The notes: generated from the sequence alone by a model not told the origin. Positions 45,940-54,557 are shown, counted from the first letter of the stretch. The stretch is 64,000 bases of DNA from Clostridia bacterium (GCA_017620615.1 JAGAUW010000018.1:20828-84827); one strand, 5' to 3'. A program made the numbers and translations.

Positions 45940-47910
45940 TTAGTGAGCGTCTTCAATTGGTGTTGCAAAGCCAAGGGTGAGGAGTTGACGCCAAACATCA
46001 ATAAATCTGTGGAGCTCGGGTTCTGCCTCGCGGTAAGCATTGGCAACGGCGTCGGTAGCATCAAGCCGTTCTTCGGGAGATTCCCCTGAGAATTTTCTCA
46101 CCTGAAGCTTAAGAGTAACCTCTGCCAAATCAAGATGCTTGATGAGGATTTTCCAGAACATCTTTTGAACATCGTTCTCAAAATCGCTATCTTCAAGTAT
46201 TTTTGCAAAGACTTCGCGATGTTCTTTGATTATCTCAATACCTTTCTCGTTTTTCTCTCTCAATTCATCATTAACAATTACGTCGGGCTCTTCGTTCTTG
46301 ACCCAGTACGCAGTCAGTTTCGAAAGAGTCTCAAGATAGTTGCGTACAGTTTTATATTCTTTTCCAAAGGCATCACGCAGATAATCGTCAACCACGGTGT
46401 CAAAGCTTACATTTTCATTCCAAAGGGTGTCCGCCATAACCTGCATAGGAACGTTGGTTGGGAAGCTGCAACGCTGAACCTGACAAGAGATAAGTCCATC
46501 AAGACCCAGCTTTTTATAGGTTTTTATATCCCTTGACATAACATCTGCAATCTTAAAGCCGCCTATGTCTGATATAAAGGTAGTAGACCAGAAATGATAG
46601 TCAAAAACACTTCTGTCATAGACTTTGAAATTATCCCAACCTTTCATAAGACGAACTACCGGTGTGTTTTCCCTTGGCATAACAAGCCTGTTAAGCTCAA
46701 AGGGCCACTCTTCTTCGGGGAGATTATCAAGGTCGACATCTGCATAAGACGAATCAAATCTTCTTGTTATAGGCGCAAACATAAGTGAAAAACGATCAGG
46801 GTTATTGAGCTTCTCAAACTGCGGTGCCCAGGAAACATCATTGTACGAAATCATAACGATTTTTGTGTCAATGTTGCGTGAAGTAAGCTCTTCGTCAACA
46901 CGATTGAGCATTTTTATATAAAGATCGGTAGGCCTGATGTCGCGACAATTTTCACATTCGCAGAAGTTGTTTCGCATATCAGCAAGCCATACATGAATAT
47001 AGTCGATATCAGGATGAGACTCACAATGGTCAGCGACAGATTTAGCAATTTTTTCAATGGCTTTTGGGTTGCTGTAACAAGCCTGGGTGTTTGACGGTGC
47101 TCCGCCGAAGAGTTGGCGTTTGCCATTTGTCATAGCCAGCATTTCGCGGATGTCACCGGGGACTGTATCGTCATCAACATAATCCCAACCGCTGGCATCA
47201 AGCCCAAATGGTTCAGCGGTCCAACCGTGTCCTACTGCGTGATGTATAAGACTGCGGTCTGTAACATCTTCGATGAGCTTCTTGTGTATGCATAATCCGT
47301 CTTCGCGGGTGAAAGGAATAGGCTCCATAACTTCGTTGTTGCGTTCATGCAAGTACCAGCGACGGAAAAAGAAATCGGGCACAAAAAACTGGAAGAGATA
47401 GCCGTTCATACCCATCTTGGTCATCCAGTCAATCAAATCATAGGTATGTTCATAACCGATAGCACCTTCAATGCAGATTGTTCTGTGGCGCATGCTCGGA
47501 ACTTCATTTATATGTATTTGACATTTGTCAAGGATTTTTTCTGGGATAACTTCGCCGATTTTTCCGGGACAGAGCCACCGTACACCGAGTTCTTTTAAGA
47601 AACGATAAACCGCAATCAGAACAGCACGTTCATTCGCACCTGTGATGAAACCGCAAAAATCGGTAACTTCGATGCAAATAGCATCGTCAAGAGATTTGTC
47701 CTCCACAGGCTTTAAGTTTTTGTCAAGTTCATCATCAATGCCAACCCACAAAAGATTTGGGATTGATGCGTCGAATTTGTCATATATACGAACATCAACC
47801 AAAGCCAAGGGATCCATTAAATTCAAATATTTTTTCAGTTCGCTTGCTGCCATAATAACAGTTTTATGCGAGCCGAGTCTAGCAATAGTAACGGTGTTTG
47901 GTGCTTTCAT
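45940..47910 (-). CDS. DUF4838 domain protein (glycoside-hydrolase-like)
   Basis: The 656-residue protein starts with a small alpha/beta domain like the N-domain of alpha-glucuronidases and GH20 enzymes (AASELKKYL, FITGANERAVLIAVYRFLKELGVRWL), then the DUF4838 TIM-barrel with CECENCRDIRPTDLYIKMLNRVDEEL. No signal peptide is present, so the protein is probably cytoplasmic. DUF4838 proteins are thought to be glycan-active enzymes, but the reaction is unproven and no sugar genes flank it. GGGAGG precedes the ATG and it has its own strong promoter. It is the last gene before the mobile element. Confidence 0.85.
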   Translation of the reverse strand: MKAPNTVTIARLGSHKTVIMAASELKKYLNLMDPLALVDVRIYDKFDASIPNLLWVGIDDELDKNLKPVEDKSLDDAICIEVTDFCGFITGANERAVLIAVYRFLKELGVRWLCPGKIGEVIPEKILDKCQIHINEVPSMRHRTICIEGAIGYEHTYDLIDWMTKMGMNGYLFQFFVPDFFFRRWYLHERNNEVMEPIPFTREDGLCIHKKLIEDVTDRSLIHHAVGHGWTAEPFGLDASGWDYVDDDTVPGDIREMLAMTNGKRQLFGGAPSNTQACYSNPKAIEKIAKSVADHCESHPDIDYIHVWLADMRNNFCECENCRDIRPTDLYIKMLNRVDEELTSRNIDTKIVMISYNDVSWAPQFEKLNNPDRFSLMFAPITRRFDSSYADVDLDNLPEEEWPFELNRLVMPRENTPVVRLMKGWDNFKVYDRSVFDYHFWSTTFISDIGGFKIADVMSRDIKTYKKLGLDGLISCQVQRCSFPTNVPMQVMADTLWNENVSFDTVVDDYLRDAFGKEYKTVRNYLETLSKLTAYWVKNEEPDVIVNDELREKNEKGIEIIKEHREVFAKILEDSDFENDVQKMFWKILIKHLDLAEVTLKLQVRKFSGESPEERLDATDAVANAYREAEPELHRFIDVWRQLLTLGFATPIEDAH

Positions 47911-47947
47911 TTCTGCCTCCCTAAAAGTAAAAGTAATTTATGGGTTC

Positions 47948-47976
47948 ATTATACAATTCTGTGCTTTGAATGTCAA
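47948..47976 (-). promoter_or_regulatory. Promoter of the DUF4838 gene
   Basis: On the minus strand a perfect TTGACA (47976-47971), 17-base spacer and a perfect TATAAT (47953-47948). Confidence 0.92.
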
Positions 47977-48084
47977 GTCACTATTGTAAAAAATCAGCAA
48001 AGAATACGCTGAATATTAAAGTTTTTGTATTGTGTCAACAAATCGTGTAATAAATGATAAAAGCAAACAATATTGAAATACTAA

Positions 48085-48117
48085 AAACTCCGCAAAGCTT
48101 TATACCTTGCGGGGTTT
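48085..48117 (-). terminator. Terminator overlapping the end of the recombinase gene
   Basis: AAACTCCGCAA (48085-48095) and TTGCGGGGTTT (48107-48117) pair with one G-U; read on the minus strand the stem is followed by TTTTTAG. The right arm lies in the last recombinase codons. Confidence 0.75.
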
Positions 48118-49575
48118 AATTGGTGAAGCGTTCCCTTCTAAATCCGAATTTTCTATCTCATCAAAAGTGATGGTTGTACTGCCTTCCCTATAGTTACAGT
48201 TTAAAACAATTTTATCGTCATATAAATATACTGAATTGACAAAAGAATCTATAATGCGTTTTTGATATTTCACATCATCAATATCTCCGTGTCTGAATTT
48301 TTTAATCCAAACAAGGATTTCTTCTTTTGTAAGCCTTGGCCTTTTGATTTGCTCCTGAGCAATACTTAATTCCAATTCTTCCTTTTGATTTTCAAGTTCG
48401 TCTAAACGCTGTTTTGTAGACTTGGTTAAAATGCCTTGCTGAATTGCGTTAAGCATATTTTCAATTGATACTTCTACCTCTTTGAGTTGTTTTTGTAAAA
48501 CGGGGATTATGGTGTTTTCTTTATTAAGAAGTTCTATAATTGCGTCTGCAATTTTGCCTATCAAATAGTCATCAAAAATTATTTCTTTTACACGCTGAAC
48601 AACTGCTTTTTCGATGATATGCTTTTTAATAGTTTTCTTTTTACAATTTCTATGCTTTTTGGCCGTTGCACATTTATAATAGTTGTAAACTACGCCTTTA
48701 TATCCATGACCACTTTCTCCGAGCATCAATGCTCCGCACATACCGCAAAACAATTTTGTTGTAAGCAAATATTCAACGGGAGCTTTTGTTTTAGCAGGGG
48801 CCTTTTGATTGGTCGCCATTCTGCTTTGAACTCTCTCGAACAATTCTTTTGAAATGATTGCCGGAACTCCACCCTCAATAACTATATCACTATATTTGTA
48901 TTCGCCTATGTACTTTCGATTTTTTAATATAGAATGTAAGCTGCTTTTGTTAAATTTGGCACCCGTAGTTGATTTTAATCCTTTTGCATTTAAGCTTTCG
49001 GTTATTTCCTTCACGGTTTCGCCATCTGCATATCTTGTAAATATCTCCATTACAATTGGTGCAGTGTCAGGGTTAATTACCAAATGCTTATTTTTGTCGG
49101 TCATATAGCCAAGAGGCATAGTTCCACCATTATATCTGCACTTTAATGCATTTTCAGTCATTCCTCTTGTAACCTTTTGCGCAAGTTCTGCTGAGTAATA
49201 TTCTGCATAACCTTCAAGCATAGATTCTAATATAATTCCTTCGGGACCTTCAGATATGCTTTCTTTAGCCGAAATAACCTTAACTCCATTTTTGCGGAGA
49301 ACTGATTTATAATATGCGGAATCATAGCGATTTCTGGCAAAACGGTCAAGTTTCCAAACGATGATTACATCAAATAAATTCTTGCTGCTATCCTTAATCA
49401 TTCGTTGGAATTCAGGTCTGTTATCAGTTTTTGCAGATAATGCTCTATCTATATATGTTGCTAAAATCGTCATGCCGTTTTTCTCTGCAAACTCCGTACA
49501 TTCACGGAGCTGTCCTTCAATCGATTCTTTTCTCTGATTGTCAGAAGAATATCTTGCATAAATTACAGCGTTCAT
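48100..49575 (-). CDS. Large serine recombinase
   Basis: The 491-residue protein has the resolvase catalytic domain (YARYSSDNQ with the nucleophile serine near residue 10, VWKLDRFARNRYDS), the recombinase domain (RYADGETVKEITESLNAKG, LKNRKYIGEYKY), a zinc ribbon (CGMCG ... CATAKKHRNC) and a C-terminal coiled coil. Such enzymes integrate and excise phages and transposon-like elements between attP and attB without a host factor. It lies at the left border, pointing outwards, and starts 45 bases after the eight-gene operon in the same direction, so readthrough from that operon is possible. Confidence 0.94.
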   Translation of the reverse strand: MNAVIYARYSSDNQRKESIEGQLRECTEFAEKNGMTILATYIDRALSAKTDNRPEFQRMIKDSSKNLFDVIIVWKLDRFARNRYDSAYYKSVLRKNGVKVISAKESISEGPEGIILESMLEGYAEYYSAELAQKVTRGMTENALKCRYNGGTMPLGYMTDKNKHLVINPDTAPIVMEIFTRYADGETVKEITESLNAKGLKSTTGAKFNKSSLHSILKNRKYIGEYKYSDIVIEGGVPAIISKELFERVQSRMATNQKAPAKTKAPVEYLLTTKLFCGMCGALMLGESGHGYKGVVYNYYKCATAKKHRNCKKKTIKKHIIEKAVVQRVKEIIFDDYLIGKIADAIIELLNKENTIIPVLQKQLKEVEVSIENMLNAIQQGILTKSTKQRLDELENQKEELELSIAQEQIKRPRLTKEEILVWIKKFRHGDIDDVKYQKRIIDSFVNSVYLYDDKIVLNCNYREGSTTITFDEIENSDLEGNASPIKPRKV

Positions 49576-49620
49576 TCTATTTCACCTGCCTTACACTGTC
49601 ATCTTCATATGCTATCTTGT

Positions 49621-50463
49621 CTAATCAAAAGAGATATTCATACAAGAACTTTTTTCAATAAGTTCTATATCTGCATAGGATTTTACAAGCATTGAGTTTT
49701 GCCATTCTTTTATTAAAAAACTTTGTTCATAAACATTTTGAAAACAATCAAAAAATCTCAATTTAAGTATTAAATCTCCAGTTAATTTCGAATTATTACT
49801 AATGCTTAAGTATAAATAAATTTCGTCATCTTTTTTTATTGAATAAACTTTTTCATCTTTATAGTTTTGGCCATTTACTGTTATGTTTAATTTTACTTGG
49901 TGTGCGGTGTTATTGCCACAGTTAACGATTGAAAAGAATCCAGGCAATTTTCCTTTATCTATTATGGGAACCTTGTCAAACGGAGCCCACCCAACTTTAT
50001 CGTCTTGAATAAAGAAACTATGTGTTTTAGCTTGATTTAGTACCACATAATCCTTATATTCATCAGGAAGAGTAAGACGGGAATCTATAACACTTTCAAA
50101 ATTACACATTTGAATTAAAAATTGAGGCATGTTAGATAACCGTAGCTTTTCATTTTCCAATTCAATAAACCTTCTATCCTTCTCATCCGTTTCTTCTTTA
50201 TGTTTTTGGTTCTGCCACAAAGCTAGGAACCCCAAAAAAGCAGTACCAATGAAAGCCTCAAATCCAGCAATATATGAAATAATATCTCCTGCGCCCCATT
50301 CTGATTCAATCCACCATATATTACTATTCCATTTGAATAAAAAGTGAACAATGCATATAGGAACTAAAAATAGTAATAGGGTTAAAGTTATTGTTTTGAT
50401 CTTATGATTAAATATCCAATTAATGAATAAAATCAAAATGTTTGAGTTTTTTTCTTTTTTCAT
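49621..50463 (-). CDS. Two-helix membrane protein of unknown function (operon gene 8)
   Basis: The 280-residue protein has two membrane helices (about residues 24-44 and 60-84), a charged coiled coil (about 87-112), and a cytoplasmic-looking beta-rich domain of about 165 residues (FFSIVNCGNNTAHQVKLNITVNG). I do not recognise the family. It begins directly after the stop of the nuclease-like gene (TAAATG) and is the last member of the operon. In defence systems a membrane member often acts as the toxic effector; that is inference here. Confidence 0.75.
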   Translation of the reverse strand: MKKEKNSNILILFINWIFNHKIKTITLTLLLFLVPICIVHFLFKWNSNIWWIESEWGAGDIISYIAGFEAFIGTAFLGFLALWQNQKHKEETDEKDRRFIELENEKLRLSNMPQFLIQMCNFESVIDSRLTLPDEYKDYVVLNQAKTHSFFIQDDKVGWAPFDKVPIIDKGKLPGFFSIVNCGNNTAHQVKLNITVNGQNYKDEKVYSIKKDDEIYLYLSISNNSKLTGDLILKLRFFDCFQNVYEQSFLIKEWQNSMLVKSYADIELIEKSSCMNISFD

Positions 50464-51180
50464 TTATTTAGCCTCTTTTTGTGTTTTGTAGATTTGAGAT
50501 GGTGCAGTCTTATTCATCCTTATAAAAATAGCAGTTATATCTTTCGTTGAATTCTCCAATTTAAAAACTTCACCAGATTTTTTTATGATTTTATTGGGGC
50601 TAATAGTATAATCAAATATAACATAATACCCCGTATTATAATTTTGACATTTTAAGTATTCTTCTAATTCGGGTATCCCGCTATTGTAATATTCCTCGCC
50701 TTTCCAAATTTTAGTTTCAATAATAACTTTTTTACTTGGGATAACAATATCAGAGTTTCCCGAACCATTTCTTGGTTCGCAAAAATTCTCATAACTGATA
50801 TAATTCGACAGATCGCATCTTAAGGTATCCTCCAATGTTCCTTTAGGAAATCCCTTTAATGAACCATTTTCCATTCTTCTCTTATATTCTAAGAGCATAT
50901 CGTCAAATGTATTAAAGTTATAATAAGAAAGTTCTTTTTTTAAATGATGATATAATATTTTTGAAAATGTAGAAATATCAAGGTCATTTGCATAAAAGAA
51001 ATCCTTTCGATTTTTGCAGATTTCTATGAAAGCCTTATGTGTTAGTGTTGAGCTGTTCACCAATTGAGCAATTTTAGGCGATATAGTTAATGAAAACTCA
51101 GAGGACAATACATCTTTTTTGATTTTATAACAAAAATCTTGAATTACTCTTAATATTGTCTTTTCAATTTCCGTAATCAT
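50464..51180 (-). CDS. PD-(D/E)XK nuclease-like protein (operon gene 7)
   Basis: The 238-residue protein has a restriction-endonuclease-like core: a glutamate in KGTLEDTLRCDL (about 117), then GNSDIVIP with Asp 144, and VIIETKIW with the E-x-K pair at 155-157, followed by a helix with LEEYLKCQNYNTGYYVIFDY. The spacing fits the PD-(D/E)XK fold. The N-terminal 110 residues are helical and unrecognised. It overlaps the preceding winged-helix gene by four bases (ATGA). DNA cleavage is predicted but not proven. Confidence 0.75.
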   Translation of the reverse strand: MITEIEKTILRVIQDFCYKIKKDVLSSEFSLTISPKIAQLVNSSTLTHKAFIEICKNRKDFFYANDLDISTFSKILYHHLKKELSYYNFNTFDDMLLEYKRRMENGSLKGFPKGTLEDTLRCDLSNYISYENFCEPRNGSGNSDIVIPSKKVIIETKIWKGEEYYNSGIPELEEYLKCQNYNTGYYVIFDYTISPNKIIKKSGEVFKLENSTKDITAIFIRMNKTAPSQIYKTQKEAK

Positions 51181-51530
51181 AATTCCTTGCTAAACCTATA
51201 AGCCCTTTCAACAACAGTATGGATATATATTTTATTTCTGCTACTAACAGCACCCACTCGCTCAATAAGACCTTCCATTTCTAATTTCGCAATTTTCCTT
51301 GACACTTGCACTTCGTTTATATTACATGTATTAGCAATATCCTTTTGGCTTTTTATTCCATCTATAGCCTTGTATACTGTTAATAAATCCTTATCAGATT
51401 GAAGCATACTAGCATATTTGTTTTTTAATTCAACATCAGTTTTCATACGAAGAATTTCTATTTTCTCTAAAGTGTCAACTTTATTTTTAATATAATTCAC
51501 CGATGCATATAACTCATTAGATTCGCTCAT
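51177..51530 (-). CDS. Small winged-helix protein D (operon gene 6)
   Basis: The 117-residue protein has a helical N-terminus with coiled-coil character (YIKNKVDTLEKIEILRMK) and a winged HTH (YKAIDGIKSQKDIANTCNINEVQVSRKIAKLEMEGLIERV). It is the fourth of four neighbouring small winged-helix genes with the pattern Y-x(3)-D/N-G-x(2)-S/D-x(3)-I. Unlike the others it lacks the Glu after the Gly. AGGAGGA precedes the ATG. The function is unknown; it overlaps the nuclease-like gene. Confidence 0.8.
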   Translation of the reverse strand: MSESNELYASVNYIKNKVDTLEKIEILRMKTDVELKNKYASMLQSDKDLLTVYKAIDGIKSQKDIANTCNINEVQVSRKIAKLEMEGLIERVGAVSSRNKIYIHTVVERAYRFSKEL

Positions 51531-51538
51531 ATATCCTC

Positions 51539-51838
51539 CTAAAATAACCTTTTGGGATTTTTCTGTTTTTTGTTAATTTCTATCATGTCAATCAAGCCTG
51601 CTTGTTCAAGAATGATGCAAAACTTTCTAACGCCCTCAAGAGATATTTTAACGATATCAGATATCTCTTTTAAAGATTTTTCACCATCAAACAGTTCATA
51701 CATTTGTTGTCTTTCTGGTGTTGTTAAATACTTTGCTTTTATATTCGCATGGAACTCATCCAGCTTATCTTGAGCAAATATGGTAAGTAACTTTCTTATT
51801 TCAACTAATTCCTGAAATATTTTTTCGTCGTAATTCAT
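51539..51838 (-). CDS. Small winged-helix protein C (operon gene 5)
   Basis: The 99-residue protein has an N-terminal helix (FQELVEIRKLLTIFAQDKLDEF) and a winged HTH with MYELFDGEKSLKEISDIVKISLEGVRKF. ATG 51838 has GAGGAGTG upstream at proper distance; the frame extends to 51865 but that would overlap the previous gene and lacks a ribosome site. Eight bases separate it from gene D. Closest in motif to gene A. Confidence 0.8.
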   Translation of the reverse strand: MNYDEKIFQELVEIRKLLTIFAQDKLDEFHANIKAKYLTTPERQQMYELFDGEKSLKEISDIVKISLEGVRKFCIILEQAGLIDMIEINKKQKNPKRLF

Positions 51839-51842
51839 CGTA

Positions 51843-52154
51843 TCACTCCTCCACAAAATCTTCAAAGCCGTATTCAGCCAAGCTAAAAATTGCTTTTACA
51901 CGACCCTTTCTTCCTGCCGGTTCAACCATACATAATAAGCTCCACTTTTTCCAAAGGGTAGAAATGGTACTTATAGAGCCACCAACTACATCTTTGATAT
52001 CTCTTACAGAATTTTCGCCATTAGTCATAGCATAAATTTTTTTGTACTTTTCATCTGATAGTTCTTTCTGTAATGTGGAAATTATTTTTTCTCTGTTAAC
52101 AAACTTATATATCTGCAAAAATTCAGCAAACATTTCATTTAATTCTTTACTCAT
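51843..52154 (-). CDS. Small winged-helix protein B (operon gene 4)
   Basis: The 103-residue protein has an N-terminal helix (EMFAEFLQIYKFVNREK) and a winged HTH beginning IYAMTNGENSVRDIKDVVGGSISTISTLWKKW. The wing is more divergent, with basic residues GRKGRVKAIF that could contact nucleic acid. It overlaps gene A by eight bases. Confidence 0.8.
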   Translation of the reverse strand: MSKELNEMFAEFLQIYKFVNREKIISTLQKELSDEKYKKIYAMTNGENSVRDIKDVVGGSISTISTLWKKWSLLCMVEPAGRKGRVKAIFSLAEYGFEDFVEE

Positions 52155-52494
52155 AAATACCCTCCATGTCTAATTTTCTCGTGTTGTAATATACAGCAAT
52201 TTTCGAAACGGATTTTTCAGGAATTATTGCATTGCCATCTTTATGAAAGTTAATTAAATCTTTTTCAATTAAATCTTGTATAAACATCCTCACTGCACGA
52301 GGAGTGCATCCTATTTGTTCGGAAATACTTTTTGCATCATTTTCTCCATTGAATAATTCGTACATTTTCTTCCTGTTTTCGGTGTTTAAGAACTCTGAAT
52401 AAAAGCAACTTAATGCTTCGGATTTTATTGAGACACTTAACAAGGATAATTCTTCTAAGATTTTTTCTAATAGTACTTCTACATTGTTTTTCAT
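52147..52494 (-). CDS. Small winged-helix protein A (operon gene 3)
   Basis: The 115-residue protein has an N-terminal helix (VLLEKILEELSLLSVSIKSE) and a winged HTH with MYELFNGENDAKSISEQIGCTPRAVRMFIQDLIEKDLI. GAGGTAA, which includes the stop codon of the RloB-like gene, is its ribosome site. First of four consecutive paralogue-like genes in the operon. Confidence 0.8.
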   Translation of the reverse strand: MKNNVEVLLEKILEELSLLSVSIKSEALSCFYSEFLNTENRKKMYELFNGENDAKSISEQIGCTPRAVRMFIQDLIEKDLINFHKDGNAIIPEKSVSKIAVYYNTRKLDMEGIYE

Positions 52495-52498
52495 AGTC

Positions 52499-53149
52499 TT
52501 ACCTCTTTTCGATTTTTGATTTTATCTCATCCACCAAAAGATGAACCGTTGTGCCTGGGCACATTTCGGATGGTTTGTTTTTGCAATTGTTTTTGTGCTC
52601 GTCCATCTTTTGCGTTGCAATAACTATGGCTGTCCTTTCATCGCCATAACAATTTAATTTGTTATAAATAAATGAATCAGATTTTGAATACCTCTGGCTG
52701 GTATTCTTTTCAAAGACCTGTGCAAAACCATCACAACACTTAACCGAATCGCTATATGTAGGCATAGCACCAAAATAGGCACTAAACCATTCTTCTATGC
52801 ATGGGTTGGTCCATCCGACATGTATTCCTTTTGCTTTTGCCTCAGCAATTATGTCATCAAAATCTTGTATTTGATCTCTATCAAATATTATCCAAGGTTC
52901 ACCATATTGTGGATTTAAGGATGCAAGATTCATTGCTTCCTCTACAAGATTCTTGGTTTTTGTTCTGATTACTTTAATTACCAACTTACCTTGTAAATCC
53001 TTTGGAATTGAATCCCTTAACCCATACATATAATTCTGTTCCGTTTCCTTAGTATCGGTTACAATAAAGTAGTAACCAAGTTCAGGAATCCTTCTTTTTG
53101 CAATTTGTTCTCTTGTTTTTCTATTGCCATTTCTTTCGTTTCGTGCCAT
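52499..53149 (-). CDS. RloB-family protein (AbiLii-like; operon gene 2)
   Basis: The 216-residue protein matches the RloB family: a basic start, then VTDTKETEQNYMYGL, PWIIFDRDQIQDFDD, and TNPCIEEWFSAYFG. RloB and AbiLii proteins pair with an AAA ATPase in anti-phage loci and have a Toprim-like layout with the DRD motif. The first motif, normally EGExTExxY, reads DTKETEQNY here, so the first acidic residue is Asp and the Gly is lost. ATG 53149 follows AAGGAGGA. It starts right after the ATPase gene stops. Confidence 0.85.
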   Translation of the reverse strand: MARNERNGNRKTREQIAKRRIPELGYYFIVTDTKETEQNYMYGLRDSIPKDLQGKLVIKVIRTKTKNLVEEAMNLASLNPQYGEPWIIFDRDQIQDFDDIIAEAKAKGIHVGWTNPCIEEWFSAYFGAMPTYSDSVKCCDGFAQVFEKNTSQRYSKSDSFIYNKLNCYGDERTAIVIATQKMDEHKNNCKNKPSEMCPGTTVHLLVDEIKSKIEKR

Positions 53150-53151
53150 CG

Positions 53152-54423
53152 TCAATCCTCCTTAAACATATCAAAATCTCTTAAGGTAGGAATTGCACCA
53201 TATTTACCTAACAAATAATTCTTTTCGTAGTTTTCATCCTTTCTAATCTTTACTCCATCTTCATCTACAAAGTCTGCTAATGAATATAGGTTAGATACGC
53301 CATCATAATCTTTTTCAGCGAACCATATTTCATCTCTTCTTAGCATATTTCCATTTAGCTGCCATGAGTCGTGAGAAGTAAATACTAGCTGCGCATGCTT
53401 TGTGTTAATCTCAGGATTCAAGAATGTTATAATAAAAGTTCTCACAAGCAACGGATGAAGTCTAGCATTTAATTCGTCTATGAATAAGACTCCACCAGTT
53501 GTTAAGACGTCTTGTAACATTGGATATAGTGCAAACATCTTCAATGTTCCGGCAGATTCATTTTGTAGAGGAATTGATGTAGTTGAATTGGAATCAATTA
53601 GTCTATGGATTGCATCTATTTTTAAATAATCATCCTCATCATCACTATCATTCTTTATTACCTCAACATCAAATCCAACAATAGATGGGTCAAATGTTGC
53701 AAAATAGTCTACTACTTTTTGTTGAACATTTTTGTCATCAGCAAAACCAGTAGGAATTAATTGAGACAAAAAGTAGTTTTCAATTGGTCTTCCAAAATCC
53801 GCAAAATCATTATTTAAGAACCAATCACGAATGAATTTTAATTTTGCAATTTTTAATTTTGCTCCTAATGAAACAATCAATGTTTCTTTTTCTAATGCAA
53901 CTTTTATATTTTCTTGGCTTTTTGTTGGAATCCCATCAAATTCGTACTCTTCTCCATTACGATAAAATATCTTCTTATACTTTCCTCTGGAAGATTTTGT
54001 TTTGCAGTTTAACCATTCTTCACATACACCTGAATTGTTCACAGTAAATCCATAGTTATATGTTTTGGCACCATTTTCTTCCGAATCAATGAAATAAACT
54101 TCAAATAAGGATTCCATGTTTTTGCTTTCTTTATCAAATAAAAATGGTGTGGGTTTGAAAAATTTGGATTTCTTTTTCTTTCCCTCTGATTCGTCGCCAT
54201 ATTCCAAAGAATTTAGTACATATGAATGCATATAACGAAACGCCTCTTGTACATTCGATTTACCGCTTGCATTTGCACCAAAAATTGATGCGACCGGCAA
54301 AACTCTTTCGTTGGCAACACTAATAACATGGTTGTTGAATTCAGATATTTTTGTTGCTGACATATCTAATGTTGTATCGTCTCTAAATGATTTAAAATTT
54401 TTAAAATTAAATTGAAGCAACAT
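53152..54423 (-). CDS. AAA15-type ATPase (RloA/AbiLi-like; operon gene 1)
   Basis: The 423-residue protein is an SMC/ABC-like AAA15 ATPase: FKNFKSFRDDTTLDM at the start, Walker A GANASGKS at 49-56, an ABC-like signature NESAGTLKMFAL (about 288-299), Walker B GVLFIDE (311-317), and TSHD at 349-352. Together with the RloB gene it resembles the AbiL and RloAB pairs, in which the ATPase probably senses phage infection and releases the partner. GGAGAGAA precedes the ATG. First gene of an eight-gene operon with its own promoter. Confidence 0.9.
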   Translation of the reverse strand: MLLQFNFKNFKSFRDDTTLDMSATKISEFNNHVISVANERVLPVASIFGANASGKSNVQEAFRYMHSYVLNSLEYGDESEGKKKKSKFFKPTPFLFDKESKNMESLFEVYFIDSEENGAKTYNYGFTVNNSGVCEEWLNCKTKSSRGKYKKIFYRNGEEYEFDGIPTKSQENIKVALEKETLIVSLGAKLKIAKLKFIRDWFLNNDFADFGRPIENYFLSQLIPTGFADDKNVQQKVVDYFATFDPSIVGFDVEVIKNDSDDEDDYLKIDAIHRLIDSNSTTSIPLQNESAGTLKMFALYPMLQDVLTTGGVLFIDELNARLHPLLVRTFIITFLNPEINTKHAQLVFTSHDSWQLNGNMLRRDEIWFAEKDYDGVSNLYSLADFVDEDGVKIRKDENYEKNYLLGKYGAIPTLRDFDMFKED

Positions 54424-54458
54424 AATTTATTCTCTCCTTTTTTATCTTTACAATATAT

Positions 54459-54486
54459 ATTATACACATTTTTTCGCAAAAGTCAA
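54459..54486 (-). promoter_or_regulatory. Promoter of the eight-gene ATPase/RloB/winged-helix operon
   Basis: On the minus strand TTGACT (54486-54481), 16-base spacer, perfect TATAAT (54464-54459). Confidence 0.82.
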
Positions 54487-54510
54487 CACTCTGTTGAGAA
54501 AAAATCTCAA
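54483..54510 (-). promoter_or_regulatory. Overlapping inverted repeats at the defence-operon promoter
   Basis: TCAAC/GTTGA (54483-54487 and 54493-54497) overlaps the -35 box, and TTGAGA/TCTCAA (54494-54499 and 54505-54510) lies just upstream. They are candidate operators, possibly for one of the operon's own winged-helix proteins. Confidence 0.5.
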
Positions 54511-54557
54511 TAAAGTGTATTTTTGTAGTGATTGCTAAATATACAAAACATATTTTT

